Assembly: GCA_015234425.1 (NCBI GenBank)
Contig: JADGNE010000057.1
Span: forward strand, 1 to 64,000
Source: Devosia sp.
GTDB taxonomy: Bacteria; Pseudomonadota; Alphaproteobacteria; Rhizobiales; Devosiaceae
Direction: 5' to 3'
Length of the DNA stretch: 64,000 nucleotides
Part shown: in pieces, positions 26,347-35,297 of the stretch
How the letters are laid out: each line of letters begins with the position of its first letter
Numbering within the stretch: the stretch's first letter is position 1
The notes under the pieces: model-generated
What the model saw: only the letters and a program-made list of their open reading frames with translations
Told to the model about the DNA's origin: nothing
Databases searched by the model: none
Position numbers and translations under genes: made by a program

Positions 26347-26814
26347 TCAGGCGGCGTAATTGCCTTCGAGCGGCTGGGAGAGAATGGCGTAAAGCCGTTC
26401 TGCTTCCGTCTCGTGGCGCAGCTGATCGATGATGTCCTCGGTGCGCAGCATGCGCGCAACGCTGGAAAGGGCCTTGAGATGGTCTGCACCGGCGCCGACC
26501 GGCGCCAGCAGCATCATCACCAGATCGACTGCCTGATCGTCGACAGCGTCGAAATCGATCGGGTGGTCCAGTCGGGCAAATACGGCAACGACACCCTTGA
26601 GGCCAGCGAGCTTGCCATGGGGGATAGCAATACCGTTGCCCAGACCAGTCGAGCCAAGTTCCTCGCGGCCAACGATGGCCGCAAGGATGTCTGCCCGATC
26701 AAGACCGGTCAATTCTGCCGCCTTGTCAGCAAGCAGTTCGAAGAGCTGGCGCTTTGAAGTCATGCCCGTGCAAGTCAGCACGGCGTGCTTTGCCAGGATA
26801 TCGGACAATTCCAT
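26347..26814 (-). CDS. ptsN: PTS IIA-like nitrogen regulatory protein PtsN
   Basis: 155 aa EIIA-Ntr. The phospho-accepting His66 is in NGIAIPHGK, and the family-typical LLAPVGAGADHLKALSSVARML follows. It receives phosphate from the PTS-Ntr chain (PtsP/NPr) and regulates potassium, nitrogen and carbon responses. It lies downstream of hpf and rpoN on the same strand, the usual order rpoN-hpf-ptsN. Confidence 0.96.
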   Translation of the reverse strand: MELSDILAKHAVLTCTGMTSKRQLFELLADKAAELTGLDRADILAAIVGREELGSTGLGNGIAIPHGKLAGLKGVVAVFARLDHPIDFDAVDDQAVDLVMMLLAPVGAGADHLKALSSVARMLRTEDIIDQLRHETEAERLYAILSQPLEGNYAA

Positions 26815-26862
26815 TAATCTTGCCTTGATCTCTATTGATCTAGAGTGCGGCGACCGGATCGC

Positions 26863-27438
26863 TCAATTGGCGCCGAGGGCGGGGTCAATCCAGCCAATAT
26901 TGCCGTCGGAGCGGCGGTAGACCACATTCAGCCCGCCATGTCCAGCGTGACGGAAGATCACAACCTGGCTACCGGTCAGATCGAGCTCCATGACTGCCTC
27001 CTCAACGCTTAGGGAACGCAGGTTTTTCGTGGTCTCGGCGATGACCGGCGGGGCGTAGTCCTCGTCGAGTTCGTCGAGGTCATCACTCGAGCCGAAAACG
27101 GTATATTGGGCCGGAATGCCGTCGCCATTGCCATTGGCGCCGCGTGGGTGCTGCTTGAGCCGGCGGTTGTAGCGGCGCAGGCGTTTCTCGATGTTGACCG
27201 CCATGACTTCATAGGCGCTGGTGGCGTCGCCGCCCAGCGCACTGGCCTGAAGGGTGGTGCCAGAATCGAGATGGACAACACAATCGGCCCGGAAACCGAT
27301 CCCATCAGGGGAGAGGGTCAGATGCCCGTCATAGCCACCGGAAAAATACTTTCCGACAACACCATCGAGGTGGTCCTGCGCTTTCCCACGCAGGGCATCA
27401 CCGACATCCATATTCTTTCCCGAAACGCGCAACGTCAT
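26863..27438 (-). CDS. hpf: Ribosome hibernation-promoting factor, long form
   Basis: 191 aa. N-terminal S30AE domain (residues 1-105: TLRVSGKNMDVGDALRGKAQDHL, AYEVMAVNIEKRLRRYNRRLK), a variable Gly/Asp-rich linker, and the C-terminal dimerisation domain (about 135-185: NLRSLSVEEAVMELDLTGSQVVIFRHA, DGNIGWIDP). The long form mediates 100S ribosome dimerisation in stationary phase. Located between rpoN and ptsN. Confidence 0.96.
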   Translation of the reverse strand: MTLRVSGKNMDVGDALRGKAQDHLDGVVGKYFSGGYDGHLTLSPDGIGFRADCVVHLDSGTTLQASALGGDATSAYEVMAVNIEKRLRRYNRRLKQHPRGANGNGDGIPAQYTVFGSSDDLDELDEDYAPPVIAETTKNLRSLSVEEAVMELDLTGSQVVIFRHAGHGGLNVVYRRSDGNIGWIDPALGAN

Positions 27439-27697
27439 GGCTTGTTCTTCCTTTCGGTCGTTTGGCGACGCGATTGGGTCCCGAAAGCCGTTCCCGGTGT
27501 TTCGGGATCACGCCTGCCAGCTCCATACATATGTGGAACCGGTAGAGGTGATGCTAGCCCCACCCCGCTCCGGGGGCAATGCGCAAAGGGACAGGGTGTC
27601 CCCCGGCGCAGGTCGCGTCGGAAAGGCAACGCCGGACGTGCGCGGTGGTTTCCGCAGGGAGCGTGAAAAATCGTTTCCTGAAAAGGGCTTGCCAAGC

Positions 27698-29203
27698 TCA
27701 GGCGAGGGCTTCGAGGCTCTTTTTCTGGCGCCGCCGAATGACCGATGAGGGGATATTCATGCCCTCACGGTATTTTGCCACGGTGCGGCGCGCGACATCG
27801 ATGCCCTGCTCCTTGCGCAGGATCTCGGCAATGGTGTCATCGGAGAGGATGTCCTTGATCGATTCGGCGTCGATCAGCTGCTTGATGCGATGGCGCACCG
27901 CCTCAGCCGAATGATCGCCACCGCCGTCGCTCGAGGAGATGGCCGTGGTGAAGAAATACTTCATTTCGTAGAGCCCGCGCGGCGTGGCCATGTATTTATT
28001 GGCGGTGACGCGGCTGACGGTGGATTCGTGCATCTCGATCTCTTCGGCCACCATTTTGAGCGTCATCGGCTTCAAATGAGCGACGCCATGGGTGAGGAAA
28101 CCATCCTGCTGGCGCACAATCTCGGCGGCGACCTTGGTGATGGTCTGGGCACGCTGGTCGAGGCTCTTGGTCAGCCAATTGGCGGTGGCAAGACAATCGG
28201 AAAGGAAAGTCTTCTCCGCGCCACGGGTCTTCTTGCTGACCGTGGCGTAATAGCTGCGATTGACCAGAACGCGCGGCAGGACATCTGAATTGAGCTCGAT
28301 CTGCCAGCTGCCATCGGGCCCGGTGCGCACGAAAACATCGGGGACGATGGTTTCAACGGGATCGCTCTCGAAGGCGAGGCCGGGACGGGGATCGAGCCGC
28401 CGCAGTTCGGCCAGCATGTCCATCAGGTCTTCGCGGTCGCAGCCGACGGCCTTGAGCAGGCCGGCCATGTTGTGGGCGGCCAGAAGGTCGAGATTGTCGA
28501 GCAGGCGCTGCATCATCGGATCGAGCCGGTCGCGCTCGGCCAGCTGCATGCCGAGGCATTCGGAAACAGTGCGGGCAAAGACGCCGACGGGATCGCACCC
28601 CCGCAGGGCGCCGAGAACGGCTTCCACATCGGCCAGCTCGGCGCCGAGCAGTTCGGCAATATCGGTGAGTTCGACGGCGAGATAGCCGGCCTCGTTGAGG
28701 CCATTGATCAGATGCAGCGCGATCAGGCGATCTGACTGGGTGCGCAGGATCATCTGAGCCTGGGTTTCGAGATGATCGGAGAGGCGCGGACGGCTGGCAA
28801 TAAATTGATCGAGATCGGGCGCTTCACTGCCCTCGAAACTGCCATTTCGATCCGGAACGGACGATTGGCCGAGGTCCTGGCGGCTTTCATCCGGGAAGAC
28901 ATTTTCCACCGCGGTATCGAGCCCACCGGCAATCTCGCCGGCGTCCGGGATCTGCTCGCTGCCCTGGGCGACGATGCCGTCATAGGCATCGCCGATTTCA
29001 GCGGTTTCAACGACAGGGGCTGGTTCGGCGGCTTCGCTGCCTCCATCCTCGCGTTCGAGCAGGGGATTGCGGAGCAATTCTTCGTCGATGAACGTGCTGA
29101 GTTCGAGATGGCTCAATTGCAGCAGTTTTATTGACTGCATCAATTGCGGCGTCAGGGTGAGGCTCTGCGCCTGGCGGAATTCGAGCCGCGGCGAAAGCGC
29201 CAT
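27698..29203 (-). CDS. rpoN: RNA polymerase sigma-54 factor
   Basis: 501 aa from the ATG at 29201-29203, which has AAGGGG 9 bases upstream; a TTG three codons earlier is possible. The Gln-rich activator-interacting region I (LSLTPQ-type: QSLTLTPQLMQSIKLLQLSHLEL) is at the N-terminus. An acidic region II follows, then the core-binding domain. Near residues 471-480 is the RpoN box ARRTVAKYRE, which reads the -24 element. Directs nitrogen and other enhancer-dependent genes. The 259 bases to hpf contain no gene. Confidence 0.97.
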   Translation of the reverse strand: MALSPRLEFRQAQSLTLTPQLMQSIKLLQLSHLELSTFIDEELLRNPLLEREDGGSEAAEPAPVVETAEIGDAYDGIVAQGSEQIPDAGEIAGGLDTAVENVFPDESRQDLGQSSVPDRNGSFEGSEAPDLDQFIASRPRLSDHLETQAQMILRTQSDRLIALHLINGLNEAGYLAVELTDIAELLGAELADVEAVLGALRGCDPVGVFARTVSECLGMQLAERDRLDPMMQRLLDNLDLLAAHNMAGLLKAVGCDREDLMDMLAELRRLDPRPGLAFESDPVETIVPDVFVRTGPDGSWQIELNSDVLPRVLVNRSYYATVSKKTRGAEKTFLSDCLATANWLTKSLDQRAQTITKVAAEIVRQQDGFLTHGVAHLKPMTLKMVAEEIEMHESTVSRVTANKYMATPRGLYEMKYFFTTAISSSDGGGDHSAEAVRHRIKQLIDAESIKDILSDDTIAEILRKEQGIDVARRTVAKYREGMNIPSSVIRRRQKKSLEALA

Positions 29204-29382
29204 GTTTTTCAACCCCTTGCATCAGACAGACTGCCGAAGATTTCGGCAATTTCGCGCGCAAGATGGCGCAATTCGGCGCAGAGGGCAAGGGTTGGAGCAA
29301 GTATCGTGCCAGTTGGGGAAAGATGGGTTTTGTGGGAGCGGCAGGATCTTAGGGAGGGAGCACTCTAAGGTCGGTGGCTCTC

Positions 29383-29453
29383 GCCCCCCACCCAGCGCCA
29401 CTAGGGCCTAACGGCCTAGCTCTGCCACCCTCCCCACGAGGGGGAGGGAGGGG
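29383..29453. repeat. Palindromic intergenic repeat between rpoN and lptB
   Basis: CGCCCCCCACCC, an inner palindrome CTAGGGCC-TAAC-GGCCTAG, then CCACCCTCCCCACGAGGGGGAGGG. It is the same family as the elements near 16.5 and 21.8 kb. No gene is supported in 29204-29480. Confidence 0.65.
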
Positions 29454-29480
29454 CCGGTGGGTGAGGCACACACCTAAATG

Positions 29481-30242
29481 CTAAAATTCGAAATTCTCGC
29501 CGAGGTAGACGCGGCGGGCGTCGGGGTCGTTGGAAATGGTTTCGGGCTTGCCCTGAATCATCACCTTGCCGCCGTGGATGACATAGGCGCGGTCGACGAG
29601 GCCGAGGGTTTCGCGGACGGCGTGGTCGGTGATGAGGACACCAATGCCGCGCTGAGTGAGCTGGCGGACGAGGCCTTTCACTTCGGCGACGGCGATGGGG
29701 TCGACACCGGCAAAGGGTTCGTCGAGCAGCATGAAAAGAGGATCAGCGGCCAAAGCCCGGGCAATCTCGACGCGGCGGCGCTCGCCACCGGAGAGGGCGA
29801 GGGCGTTGGATTTGGCCAGATGGGAGATGGAGAATTCTTCGAGCAGGGATTTCAGACGCTGCTTGCGCTCGGCCTTGTTGCGTACCGTGTTCTCGAGGAT
29901 GGCGAGAATATTGTCGGAGACACTCATGCCGCGGAAAATCGACGGTTCCTGGGGCAGATAGCCGATGCCGAGCTGGCCGCGCTGGAAGAGGGGCAGGCGC
30001 GTGATGTCATTGCCATCGAGCTGGATCTGGCCGGCGTCGGGGCGGACCAGACCCATGATCATGGTGAAGACGGTCGTCTTGCCCGCGCCATTGGGACCAA
30101 GCAGGCCTACCGCCTCGCCACGGCGGACCGCGAGGGAAACTTCGCGCACCACTTCGCGCTTGCCAAAGCGTTTGGCGAGGCCATGGGCGACGAGCCAGCC
30201 GCGTGGATCAAGACGCGGGCGGGAAGTGGTCTCTTCGGTCAT
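29481..30242 (-). CDS. lptB: LPS export ABC transporter ATP-binding protein
   Basis: 253 aa. Walker A GPNGAGKTT, Q-loop region YLPQEPSIF, signature LSGGERRRVEIARAL, Walker B LFMLLDEPFAGVD and the switch His in VLITDHAVRETL. PQEPSIFRGMSV is typical of LptB. Drives extraction of lipopolysaccharide by LptFG. The start overlaps the lptA stop by 4 bases (ATGA), so lptC-lptA-lptB is one translationally coupled unit upstream of rpoN. Confidence 0.97.
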   Translation of the reverse strand: MTEETTSRPRLDPRGWLVAHGLAKRFGKREVVREVSLAVRRGEAVGLLGPNGAGKTTVFTMIMGLVRPDAGQIQLDGNDITRLPLFQRGQLGIGYLPQEPSIFRGMSVSDNILAILENTVRNKAERKQRLKSLLEEFSISHLAKSNALALSGGERRRVEIARALAADPLFMLLDEPFAGVDPIAVAEVKGLVRQLTQRGIGVLITDHAVRETLGLVDRAYVIHGGKVMIQGKPETISNDPDARRVYLGENFEF

Positions 30243-30691
30243 TGCGCGGTGAATACCCCGGTGACCCGGCCGCCAGAGGCCGCGGTGAAGGTGGAGACCC
30301 CGGTGCCCAGATTGACCACCAGCTCGCCCGCCTTGATGCGGCCGCTGGTGTTGACCACCTCGACATTGCCGGTGAGACGCAGGGTCTGGGAGCCCGGGGT
30401 AAAGACGGCGCGTTCGCCGGTCGCTTCCTGGTCCGAGGTTTTCAGGCGTACGGCGCCGGTGGCTTCAAAGGAGCGGATATCGCTGGTGCCGCCCTCGCCA
30501 TAGGTGGCGACGACTTTTGGCGCCCAGACGGTGACGCTGGGATGGGTGACGACGACCGAGCCGGTGAAGACCGCCTCGCGGCTATCCTCGGCGACGGTGA
30601 AGAGATCGGCGGAGATTTCCACCTGCTGCTGGGCGAAGGCGGGCGCGGCGCAGGCGAGCAGGGCAAGAGCGAGCAGAACAGTCCGCATCAT
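30239..30691 (-). CDS. lptA: LPS transport periplasmic protein LptA
   Basis: 150 aa. Signal peptide (residues 1-20, ending AFAQ) followed by one OstA/LptA beta-jellyroll: VEISADLFTVAEDSREAVFTGSVVVTHP, then GERAVFTPGSQTLRLTGNVEV. It forms the periplasmic bridge for lipopolysaccharide. Slightly shorter than E. coli LptA. Overlaps lptC and lptB by 4 bases each. Confidence 0.94.
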   Translation of the reverse strand: MMRTVLLALALLACAAPAFAQQQVEISADLFTVAEDSREAVFTGSVVVTHPSVTVWAPKVVATYGEGGTSDIRSFEATGAVRLKTSDQEATGERAVFTPGSQTLRLTGNVEVVNTSGRIKAGELVVNLGTGVSTFTAASGGRVTGVFTAQ

Positions 30692-31323
30692 GGCATTTCC
30701 TCTCCAGGGGTGGCGGGCAGGGTGACAATCGCGCGGGCGAATGTCCAGATGCGGGCATCGGCATCAAAGACCAGGGTTTCGGCACGGATGGCGGTGCCAT
30801 CGGCATAGTCGATGACGACCGGGCCAGAGGTGGTGAGGGTCTGGCTGGGCCAATCGAACTCGGCGTTTTCGAGGGTACCGGTGGTGCCGGTCGAGTCGGC
30901 GATCTCGGTGATGCCGGCGGCGATGACTTTTTCGCGCAAGGCATCGAGTTCGGCGCTTGTGGCGCTGGCCTGCATCTGCACGCCATCGGGACGATTGAGC
31001 ACGATGCTGGCGTTGCCGAGGCCAATGAGGTCGGTATTGGTCGTGGCGGCGCGGGCGAGATCGGCGGTGACCCGATAGGACGAGCCATCCTCGAGCACGC
31101 CGGCATATTCGGGCGCTTCGACGGTGATGGCGTCCGGGGTCACCACGATCTGGCCGATGCCATAGCGATTGCCGAGGCTGGAAAGATAGATCTGGGCGAG
31201 AAGACCCACGAGGGTCGCCGCGCCCAGGAGGGGCACACCGAGCCGCAGGGCCGCCACCAGCCGATTGCGGCGGCGGAGACGGCCATAGAGCGAGTCGCGG
31301 TCATAAGTGCCGGTTGCTGTCAT
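30688..31323 (-). CDS. lptC: LPS export system protein LptC
   Basis: 211 aa. One N-terminal membrane segment (about residues 21-46, LVAALRLGVPLLGAATLVGLLAQIYL) and a periplasmic LptC domain (ITVEAPEYAGVLEDGSSYRVTADLA). It hands lipopolysaccharide from LptFG to LptA. lptF and lptG are not in this window. The start is 8 bases after the stop of the RNase D-like gene. Confidence 0.9.
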   Translation of the reverse strand: MTATGTYDRDSLYGRLRRRNRLVAALRLGVPLLGAATLVGLLAQIYLSSLGNRYGIGQIVVTPDAITVEAPEYAGVLEDGSSYRVTADLARAATTNTDLIGLGNASIVLNRPDGVQMQASATSAELDALREKVIAAGITEIADSTGTTGTLENAEFDWPSQTLTTSGPVVIDYADGTAIRAETLVFDADARIWTFARAIVTLPATPGEEMP

Positions 31324-31331
31324 CGCAGGGT

Positions 31332-31946
31332 TCAGCTGTGGGCGAAGATGTCGGTTTCGTCCCAGCCCAAAAGATCGAGTGCGCAGCGCGTCTTGAGGAA
31401 TTCAAAGCAGGACTGGGCGATTTCCATCCGATCCTCGCGCTTGAGCATGCGATCGAGATGGCGCTTGAGGTCGTGCAGATAGAGAACGTCGGACGCGGCA
31501 TAGTCGAGCTGGGCGTCGGTGAGTTTTTCAGCGCCCCAGTCCGAGCTCTGCTGCTGCTTGGACAGATCGACATTGAGCAGTTCGCGCACAAGATCCTTCA
31601 GACCGTGGCGATCGGTATAGGTGCGCACGAGGCGCGAGGCGATCTTGGTGCAGTAGATCGGGCCGGTGACGACGCCGAAACGGTTCTGCAGCGCGGCCAC
31701 GTCAAAGCGCGCGTAGTGGAAAATCTTGGTGACGCCCGGATCGGACAGAAGCTTGACCAGATTGGGGGCTTCGTTGACGTCCTTGGGAATCTGGACGATG
31801 TCGGCGCTGCCATCGCCGGGCGAGAGCTGGACGACGCACAGCCGGTCGCGATGGGGATCGAGTCCCATGGTTTCGGTATCGATCGCGACCTCGCGGCTAT
31901 AATTGCTGAGGTTTGGCAGATCACCACGATGCAGTCTGATGGCCAT
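31332..31946 (-). CDS. RNase D-like 3'-5' exonuclease
   Basis: 204 aa from the ATG at 31944-31946, with GGGAG about 6 bases upstream; the longer in-frame start at 32021 lacks support. DEDDy exonuclease: motif I VAIDTETMGL, motif III YAASD. It has only the exonuclease domain and lacks the HRDC domains of E. coli RNase D, so it matches the short alphaproteobacterial form. Probable tRNA or small-RNA 3' trimming. It is the first gene of the transcript leading into lptCAB. Confidence 0.88.
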   Translation of the reverse strand: MAIRLHRGDLPNLSNYSREVAIDTETMGLDPHRDRLCVVQLSPGDGSADIVQIPKDVNEAPNLVKLLSDPGVTKIFHYARFDVAALQNRFGVVTGPIYCTKIASRLVRTYTDRHGLKDLVRELLNVDLSKQQQSSDWGAEKLTDAQLDYAASDVLYLHDLKRHLDRMLKREDRMEIAQSCFEFLKTRCALDLLGWDETDIFAHS

Positions 31947-32113
31947 AATTACTCCCGGTCTCGGCTCGCAAACTTCCTTCGCACAGCAAAGGGGCGATGG
32001 GAAGGCGGCGTATCCGGGCAAGAATTGCTCAGCCTTGCGCGCAGATCATATCAAGCTTTCTTTATATCCTCCTTGACCCAAGACCCCGTGAGTGCGACAA
32101 ACCCCCATTATGA

Positions 32114-32132
32114 GGCCGTTTTAGGCCATTTT
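32114..32132 (+). promoter_or_regulatory. Short hairpin with T-run in the metK leader
   Basis: GGCC-GTTTTA-GGCC followed by ATTTTTG, about 25 bases before the metK start. The stem is only 4 bp, so termination is doubtful. No SAM riboswitch consensus (SAM-II or SAM/SAH) could be matched in 31947-32154. Confidence 0.25.
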
Positions 32133-32154
32133 TGACAGTCTGAGGAATTCTGGC

Positions 32155-33411
32155 GTGGCGCGCTCTTCCTATCTCTTTACGTCCGAATCTGTTTCCGAAG
32201 GCCATCCGGACAAGGTCTGCGACCGGATTTCGGATGAGATCGTCGACCTGATTTTCCGCGAGGCCAAGAAGGTCGGCATGGACCCGGCGCAGGTGCGTAT
32301 CGCCTGCGAAACCCTGGCCACGACCAATCGCGTCATCATCGCCGGTGAAGTGCGGGTGCCCGAGACGCTGCTCAAGCGCGGCAAGGACGGCCAGATCGTG
32401 ACCGACGCCGCCGGCGCGCCGGTGGTCAACCCCTCCAAGTTCAAGTCGGCGGCCCGCAAGGCGATCCGCGCCATTGGCTATGAGCAGTCGGGCTTTCACT
32501 GGAAGAGCTGCAAGATCGACGTGCTGCTGCACGGCCAGTCGGCCGATATCGCGCAGGGTGTCGATGAAGCGGGCAACAAGGATGTGGGCGCTGGCGACCA
32601 GGGCATCATGTTCGGCTATGCCAGCCGGGAAACCCCCGAATTGCTGCCCGCTCCGATCTATTACGCACACAAGATTCTCGAGACGCTGACCGAGGCCCGC
32701 AAGGCCAATAATGGTCCGGCTGGCCAGCTCGGCCCCGATGCCAAGAGCCAGGTGACGGTGCGCTACGAACAGGGCAAGCCGGTCGGCGTGACCCAGATCG
32801 TGCTCTCGACCCAGCATCTGGATGAAAACCTGACCTCGGCCGACGTCCGCGAAATCGTCGAGCCCTATGTGCGCCAGGCCCTGCCGGAAGGCTGGATCAC
32901 TGACGAGACCGTCTGGCACGTCAATCCAACCGGCAAGTTTGTCGTCGGCGGGCCGGATGGCGACGCAGGCCTCACCGGCCGCAAGATCATCGTGGACACT
33001 TATGGTGGCGCGGCTCCGCATGGCGGCGGCGCGTTCTCGGGCAAGGATCCGACCAAGGTCGACCGTTCGGCGGCCTATGCGGCGCGCTATCTCGCCAAGA
33101 ATGTGGTGGCGGCAGGTCTGGCCGATCGCGCCACGATCCAGCTGAGCTATGCCATCGGCGTTGCCGAGCCGCTGTCGATCTATGTCGACCTGCACGGCAC
33201 CGGCAAGGTGGACGAGGCCAAGCTCGAAAAGGCGCTCGGCGAAGTGATGGATCTCACCCCGCGCGGCATTCGCAGCCATCTCGATCTCAACAAGCCGATC
33301 TACGCAAAAACCTCGGCCTATGGCCATTTTGGCCGCAAGCCCGGCCGGGACGGCTCCTTCTCCTGGGAGAAGATCGACCTCGTCAAGGCCCTCAAGGCCG
33401 CCGTCGCCTGA
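32155..33411 (+). CDS. metK: S-adenosylmethionine synthase
   Basis: 418 aa with a GTG start; GAGGAA lies about 10 bases upstream. All three repeats of the fold are present: [36 protein letters not shown], and [23 protein letters not shown]. It makes SAM from methionine and ATP. Somewhat longer than the 384-residue E. coli enzyme, as is common in this group. Followed by a terminator and trmB, a SAM-dependent methyltransferase. Confidence 0.98.
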   Translation: MARSSYLFTSESVSEGHPDKVCDRISDEIVDLIFREAKKVGMDPAQVRIACETLATTNRVIIAGEVRVPETLLKRGKDGQIVTDAAGAPVVNPSKFKSAARKAIRAIGYEQSGFHWKSCKIDVLLHGQSADIAQGVDEAGNKDVGAGDQGIMFGYASRETPELLPAPIYYAHKILETLTEARKANNGPAGQLGPDAKSQVTVRYEQGKPVGVTQIVLSTQHLDENLTSADVREIVEPYVRQALPEGWITDETVWHVNPTGKFVVGGPDGDAGLTGRKIIVDTYGGAAPHGGGAFSGKDPTKVDRSAAYAARYLAKNVVAAGLADRATIQLSYAIGVAEPLSIYVDLHGTGKVDEAKLEKALGEVMDLTPRGIRSHLDLNKPIYAKTSAYGHFGRKPGRDGSFSWEKIDLVKALKAAVA

Positions 33412-33431
33412 CCCTTCTCCGGCATTGACCC

Positions 33432-33474
33432 GGGGCCTCTTTTCCGCAAAAGGCGGGATGGAGGCCCCTTTTTT
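33432..33474 (+). terminator. Intrinsic terminator of metK
   Basis: GGGGCCTC (33432-33439) pairs with GAGGCCCC (33461-33468) around a 21-base loop, followed by six or more T. Confidence 0.85.
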
Positions 33475-33492
33475 GTTTCGCAGCGAGCGAGA

Positions 33493-34197
33493 ATGACCGA
33501 ACACGAACTGCCAAAAACCCGCTCGGGCGAACCGCGCGCCTTCTTCGGACGCCGTTCCGGCAAGAAGCTGCATGACGGCCAGCAGGCCATTGTCGACACC
33601 ACGCTGCCGGAAGTGGAGGTCAAGCTTGAGGGCAAGCTTGACCCGAAAAGCGTGTTTCCCGGCGCACAGCGCATCGTGGTCGAAATCGGCTATGGCGGCG
33701 GCGAGCATCTGGCGCGCAAGGCGGCAGAAGAGCCGGACACCGGCTTTATCGGCTGCGAAGTCTATACCGGCGGCATCGGCAAGATGGTGCAGGCCATCGA
33801 CGCGCGTGGGCTGACCAATGTGCGGCTCTTTACCGACGACGCGCTCAAGCTCCTGATGGCGTTGCCGGATGCGAGCCTTGATGCGGTCTATCTGCTCTAT
33901 CCGGATCCGTGGCCGAAGACGCGCCACCACAAGCGGCGCTTTGTGTCGCCGACGACGCTGGCCGAGCTGGCACGGGTGATCCGTCCGGGTGGCACCTTCT
34001 ATTTTGCGACCGATATCGAAGATTATGCGGACTGGACGCTGGCACACATTGTGCGGGCGCCCGAATTTGCCTTCGAGCCGGAGGCTCCAGGCAGCTGGCA
34101 TCAGCCTTATCCGGGCTGGCACCCGACGCGCTATGAGCAGAAGGCCCGCCGCGAGGGTCGGATGATCAGCTTTTACTTCGGCTTCAGGCGCCGCTAA
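33493..34197 (+). CDS. trmB: tRNA (guanine-N7-)-methyltransferase
   Basis: 234 aa. SAM-binding motif I is VVEIGYGGGEHLA; family signatures YLLYPDPWPKTRHHKRRF and RPGGTFYFATDIEDYADW follow. Methylates G46 in the tRNA variable loop. It begins 82 bases after metK, behind the terminator. Confidence 0.96.
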   Translation: MTEHELPKTRSGEPRAFFGRRSGKKLHDGQQAIVDTTLPEVEVKLEGKLDPKSVFPGAQRIVVEIGYGGGEHLARKAAEEPDTGFIGCEVYTGGIGKMVQAIDARGLTNVRLFTDDALKLLMALPDASLDAVYLLYPDPWPKTRHHKRRFVSPTTLAELARVIRPGGTFYFATDIEDYADWTLAHIVRAPEFAFEPEAPGSWHQPYPGWHPTRYEQKARREGRMISFYFGFRRR

Positions 34198-34314
34198 ACT
34201 CGGGCGGCGGGCCAGCCTGACACGGGCGGCCCGCTTTCATGAGGCTCCAGGCCTTTATCTCGTCGCCGGCCGCCCCATATCGGGAAGCACTGTCCATTTA
34301 TTGGAGTGAAGCCT

Positions 34315-34704
34315 GTGCCCGTCTCGACGCTTCCCGCCGACCATCATCGCAATGACATGCTGGCCGTGCGGCCGGGAAAGTGGACGCTGGTGGTGATCGC
34401 CGAATTGCGGGACGGGACCTTGCGGTTCAGCGAGCTGCGCCGGGCGATGGGCGGCGTCTCGCAAAAATCCCTGACAACGACGCTGCGCGATCTCGAACGG
34501 GACGGCTTCATATCGCGCCGGGCCTATCCCACCATTCCGCCGCGCGTCGACTATATGCTGACCGAGCTGGGGCTCGAACTGCTCGCGCTGGCCGATGGCT
34601 GGCGCCAGTTTGCCACGCAGAACCGCAAGGCGGTGGAAACGGCACGGCAGCGCTTCGACAGCCACAACGGCCAGTTCACCTTCGACACCGACAACGACGA
34701 ATAG
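34315..34704 (+). CDS. HxlR-family winged-helix transcriptional regulator
   Basis: 129 aa from the GTG at 34315, with TTGGAG 8 bases upstream; the overlapping GTG at 34306 would sit on that SD. The HxlR core is clear: GKWTLVVIAELRDGTLRFSELRRAMGGVSQKSLTTTLRDLERDGFISRR, then VDYMLTELG. Many HxlR members sense quinones or aldehydes through a Cys near the N-terminus; this protein has no Cys at all. No obvious target gene is adjacent. Its stop codon lies inside a 46-base palindrome. Confidence 0.87.
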   Translation: MPVSTLPADHHRNDMLAVRPGKWTLVVIAELRDGTLRFSELRRAMGGVSQKSLTTTLRDLERDGFISRRAYPTIPPRVDYMLTELGLELLALADGWRQFATQNRKAVETARQRFDSHNGQFTFDTDNDE

Positions 34705-34746
34705 GGCATTTCTGGTGCTGAACGGTCAGCTCCAGAAATACCCTAT
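34701..34746. repeat. 46-base near-perfect palindrome over the HxlR stop codon
   Basis: Arms of 15 bases (34701-34715 and 34732-34746, one mismatch), then an inner GCTGA/TCAGC stem and a short centre. It includes the TAG stop at 34702-34704. No T-run follows, so it is not a standard terminator. It could be an operator or an mRNA 3'-end stabiliser. Confidence 0.6.
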
Positions 34747-34769
34747 GATCCGTGGCAGGCAGGATCGGA

Positions 34770-34792
34770 CGCCGCCGGGAGGAACGGCGGCG
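34770..34792. promoter_or_regulatory. GC-rich hairpin between HxlR gene and small exported protein
   Basis: CGCCGCCG (34770-34777) pairs with CGGCGGCG (34785-34792). It lies 17 bases past the stop of the minus-strand gene and lacks a T-run in either direction, so it is at best a factor-dependent 3' end. Confidence 0.35.
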
Positions 34793-34808
34793 CCGAAACA
34801 GCTACACA

Positions 34809-35069
34809 TTAGAGGCTGACAGGGGTCAGCGTGTCATTGCTGAAAAACTGCATCGTCTTGGTGCCGTCTTCCAGGGTGACATAGGCGCGGACCAGATCGC
34901 CCCATTCTTCGACAGCCGAGGCCTTCACGCCCTGGTCATTGAGACGGGAGATGATGGTGTTGTTGTCAAAGGACGAGTCACTGGTCAGCGACTGGGCGGC
35001 GAATGCGGGAGAAGCAGCGCCGACGAGAGTAGCGGCAGTGACAAGGGCGATGATTGTGTTCTTGACCAT
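34809..35069 (-). CDS. Small exported protein of unknown function
   Basis: 86 aa from the ATG at 35067-35069 with AAAGGA upstream. Signal peptide of about 24 residues (MVKNTIIALVTAATL, then SPAFA-A cleavage). The mature part of about 62 residues has no Cys and reads like a small alpha/beta domain (NNTIISRLNDQGVKASAVEEW, LVRAYVTLEDGTKTMQFF). That layout vaguely recalls PepSY-like modules, but I cannot assign a family. Its ribosome-binding site lies inside a hairpin. Confidence 0.72.
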   Translation of the reverse strand: MVKNTIIALVTAATLVGAASPAFAAQSLTSDSSFDNNTIISRLNDQGVKASAVEEWGDLVRAYVTLEDGTKTMQFFSNDTLTPVSL

Positions 35070-35071
35070 TT

Positions 35072-35097
35072 GAGTGTTCCTTTCGTTTTGAACACTC
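35072..35097 (-). promoter_or_regulatory. Hairpin over the ribosome-binding site of the small exported protein
   Basis: On the minus strand GAGTGTTC-N10-GAACACTC is a perfect 8-bp inverted repeat ending 2 bases before the start codon. The AAAGGA Shine-Dalgarno falls in its loop and right arm. Candidate translational switch or regulator site. Confidence 0.5.
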
Positions 35098-35297
35098 TGC
35101 AAATGAGAACGCCGGGGAAATTCAACAAGTGCGGTTTATCGAACAATCCGTTCTTGAAATCGGCATGTTGAAACCTAAAGTTTCATAAATGTAATCAAGG
35201 ACTTATGAGATGACTCAGTTTCCTTTTGGAGACTGAGGAACCCCCACGTGACCGGCCTGAAACCTGACGTCTACAGCATGGCTGAGGAGCAATGAAA

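Noticed and set aside
31947..32154. SAM riboswitch ahead of metK
   Set aside because: I looked for SAM-II and SAM/SAH consensus segments and could not align them; only a weak 4-bp hairpin with T residues is present. A covariance-model search (Rfam SAM-II, SAM-SAH) would decide.
32062..34122. 686-residue open frame opposite metK and trmB
   Set aside because: Spans two conserved plus-strand genes and a terminator; no domain recognised.
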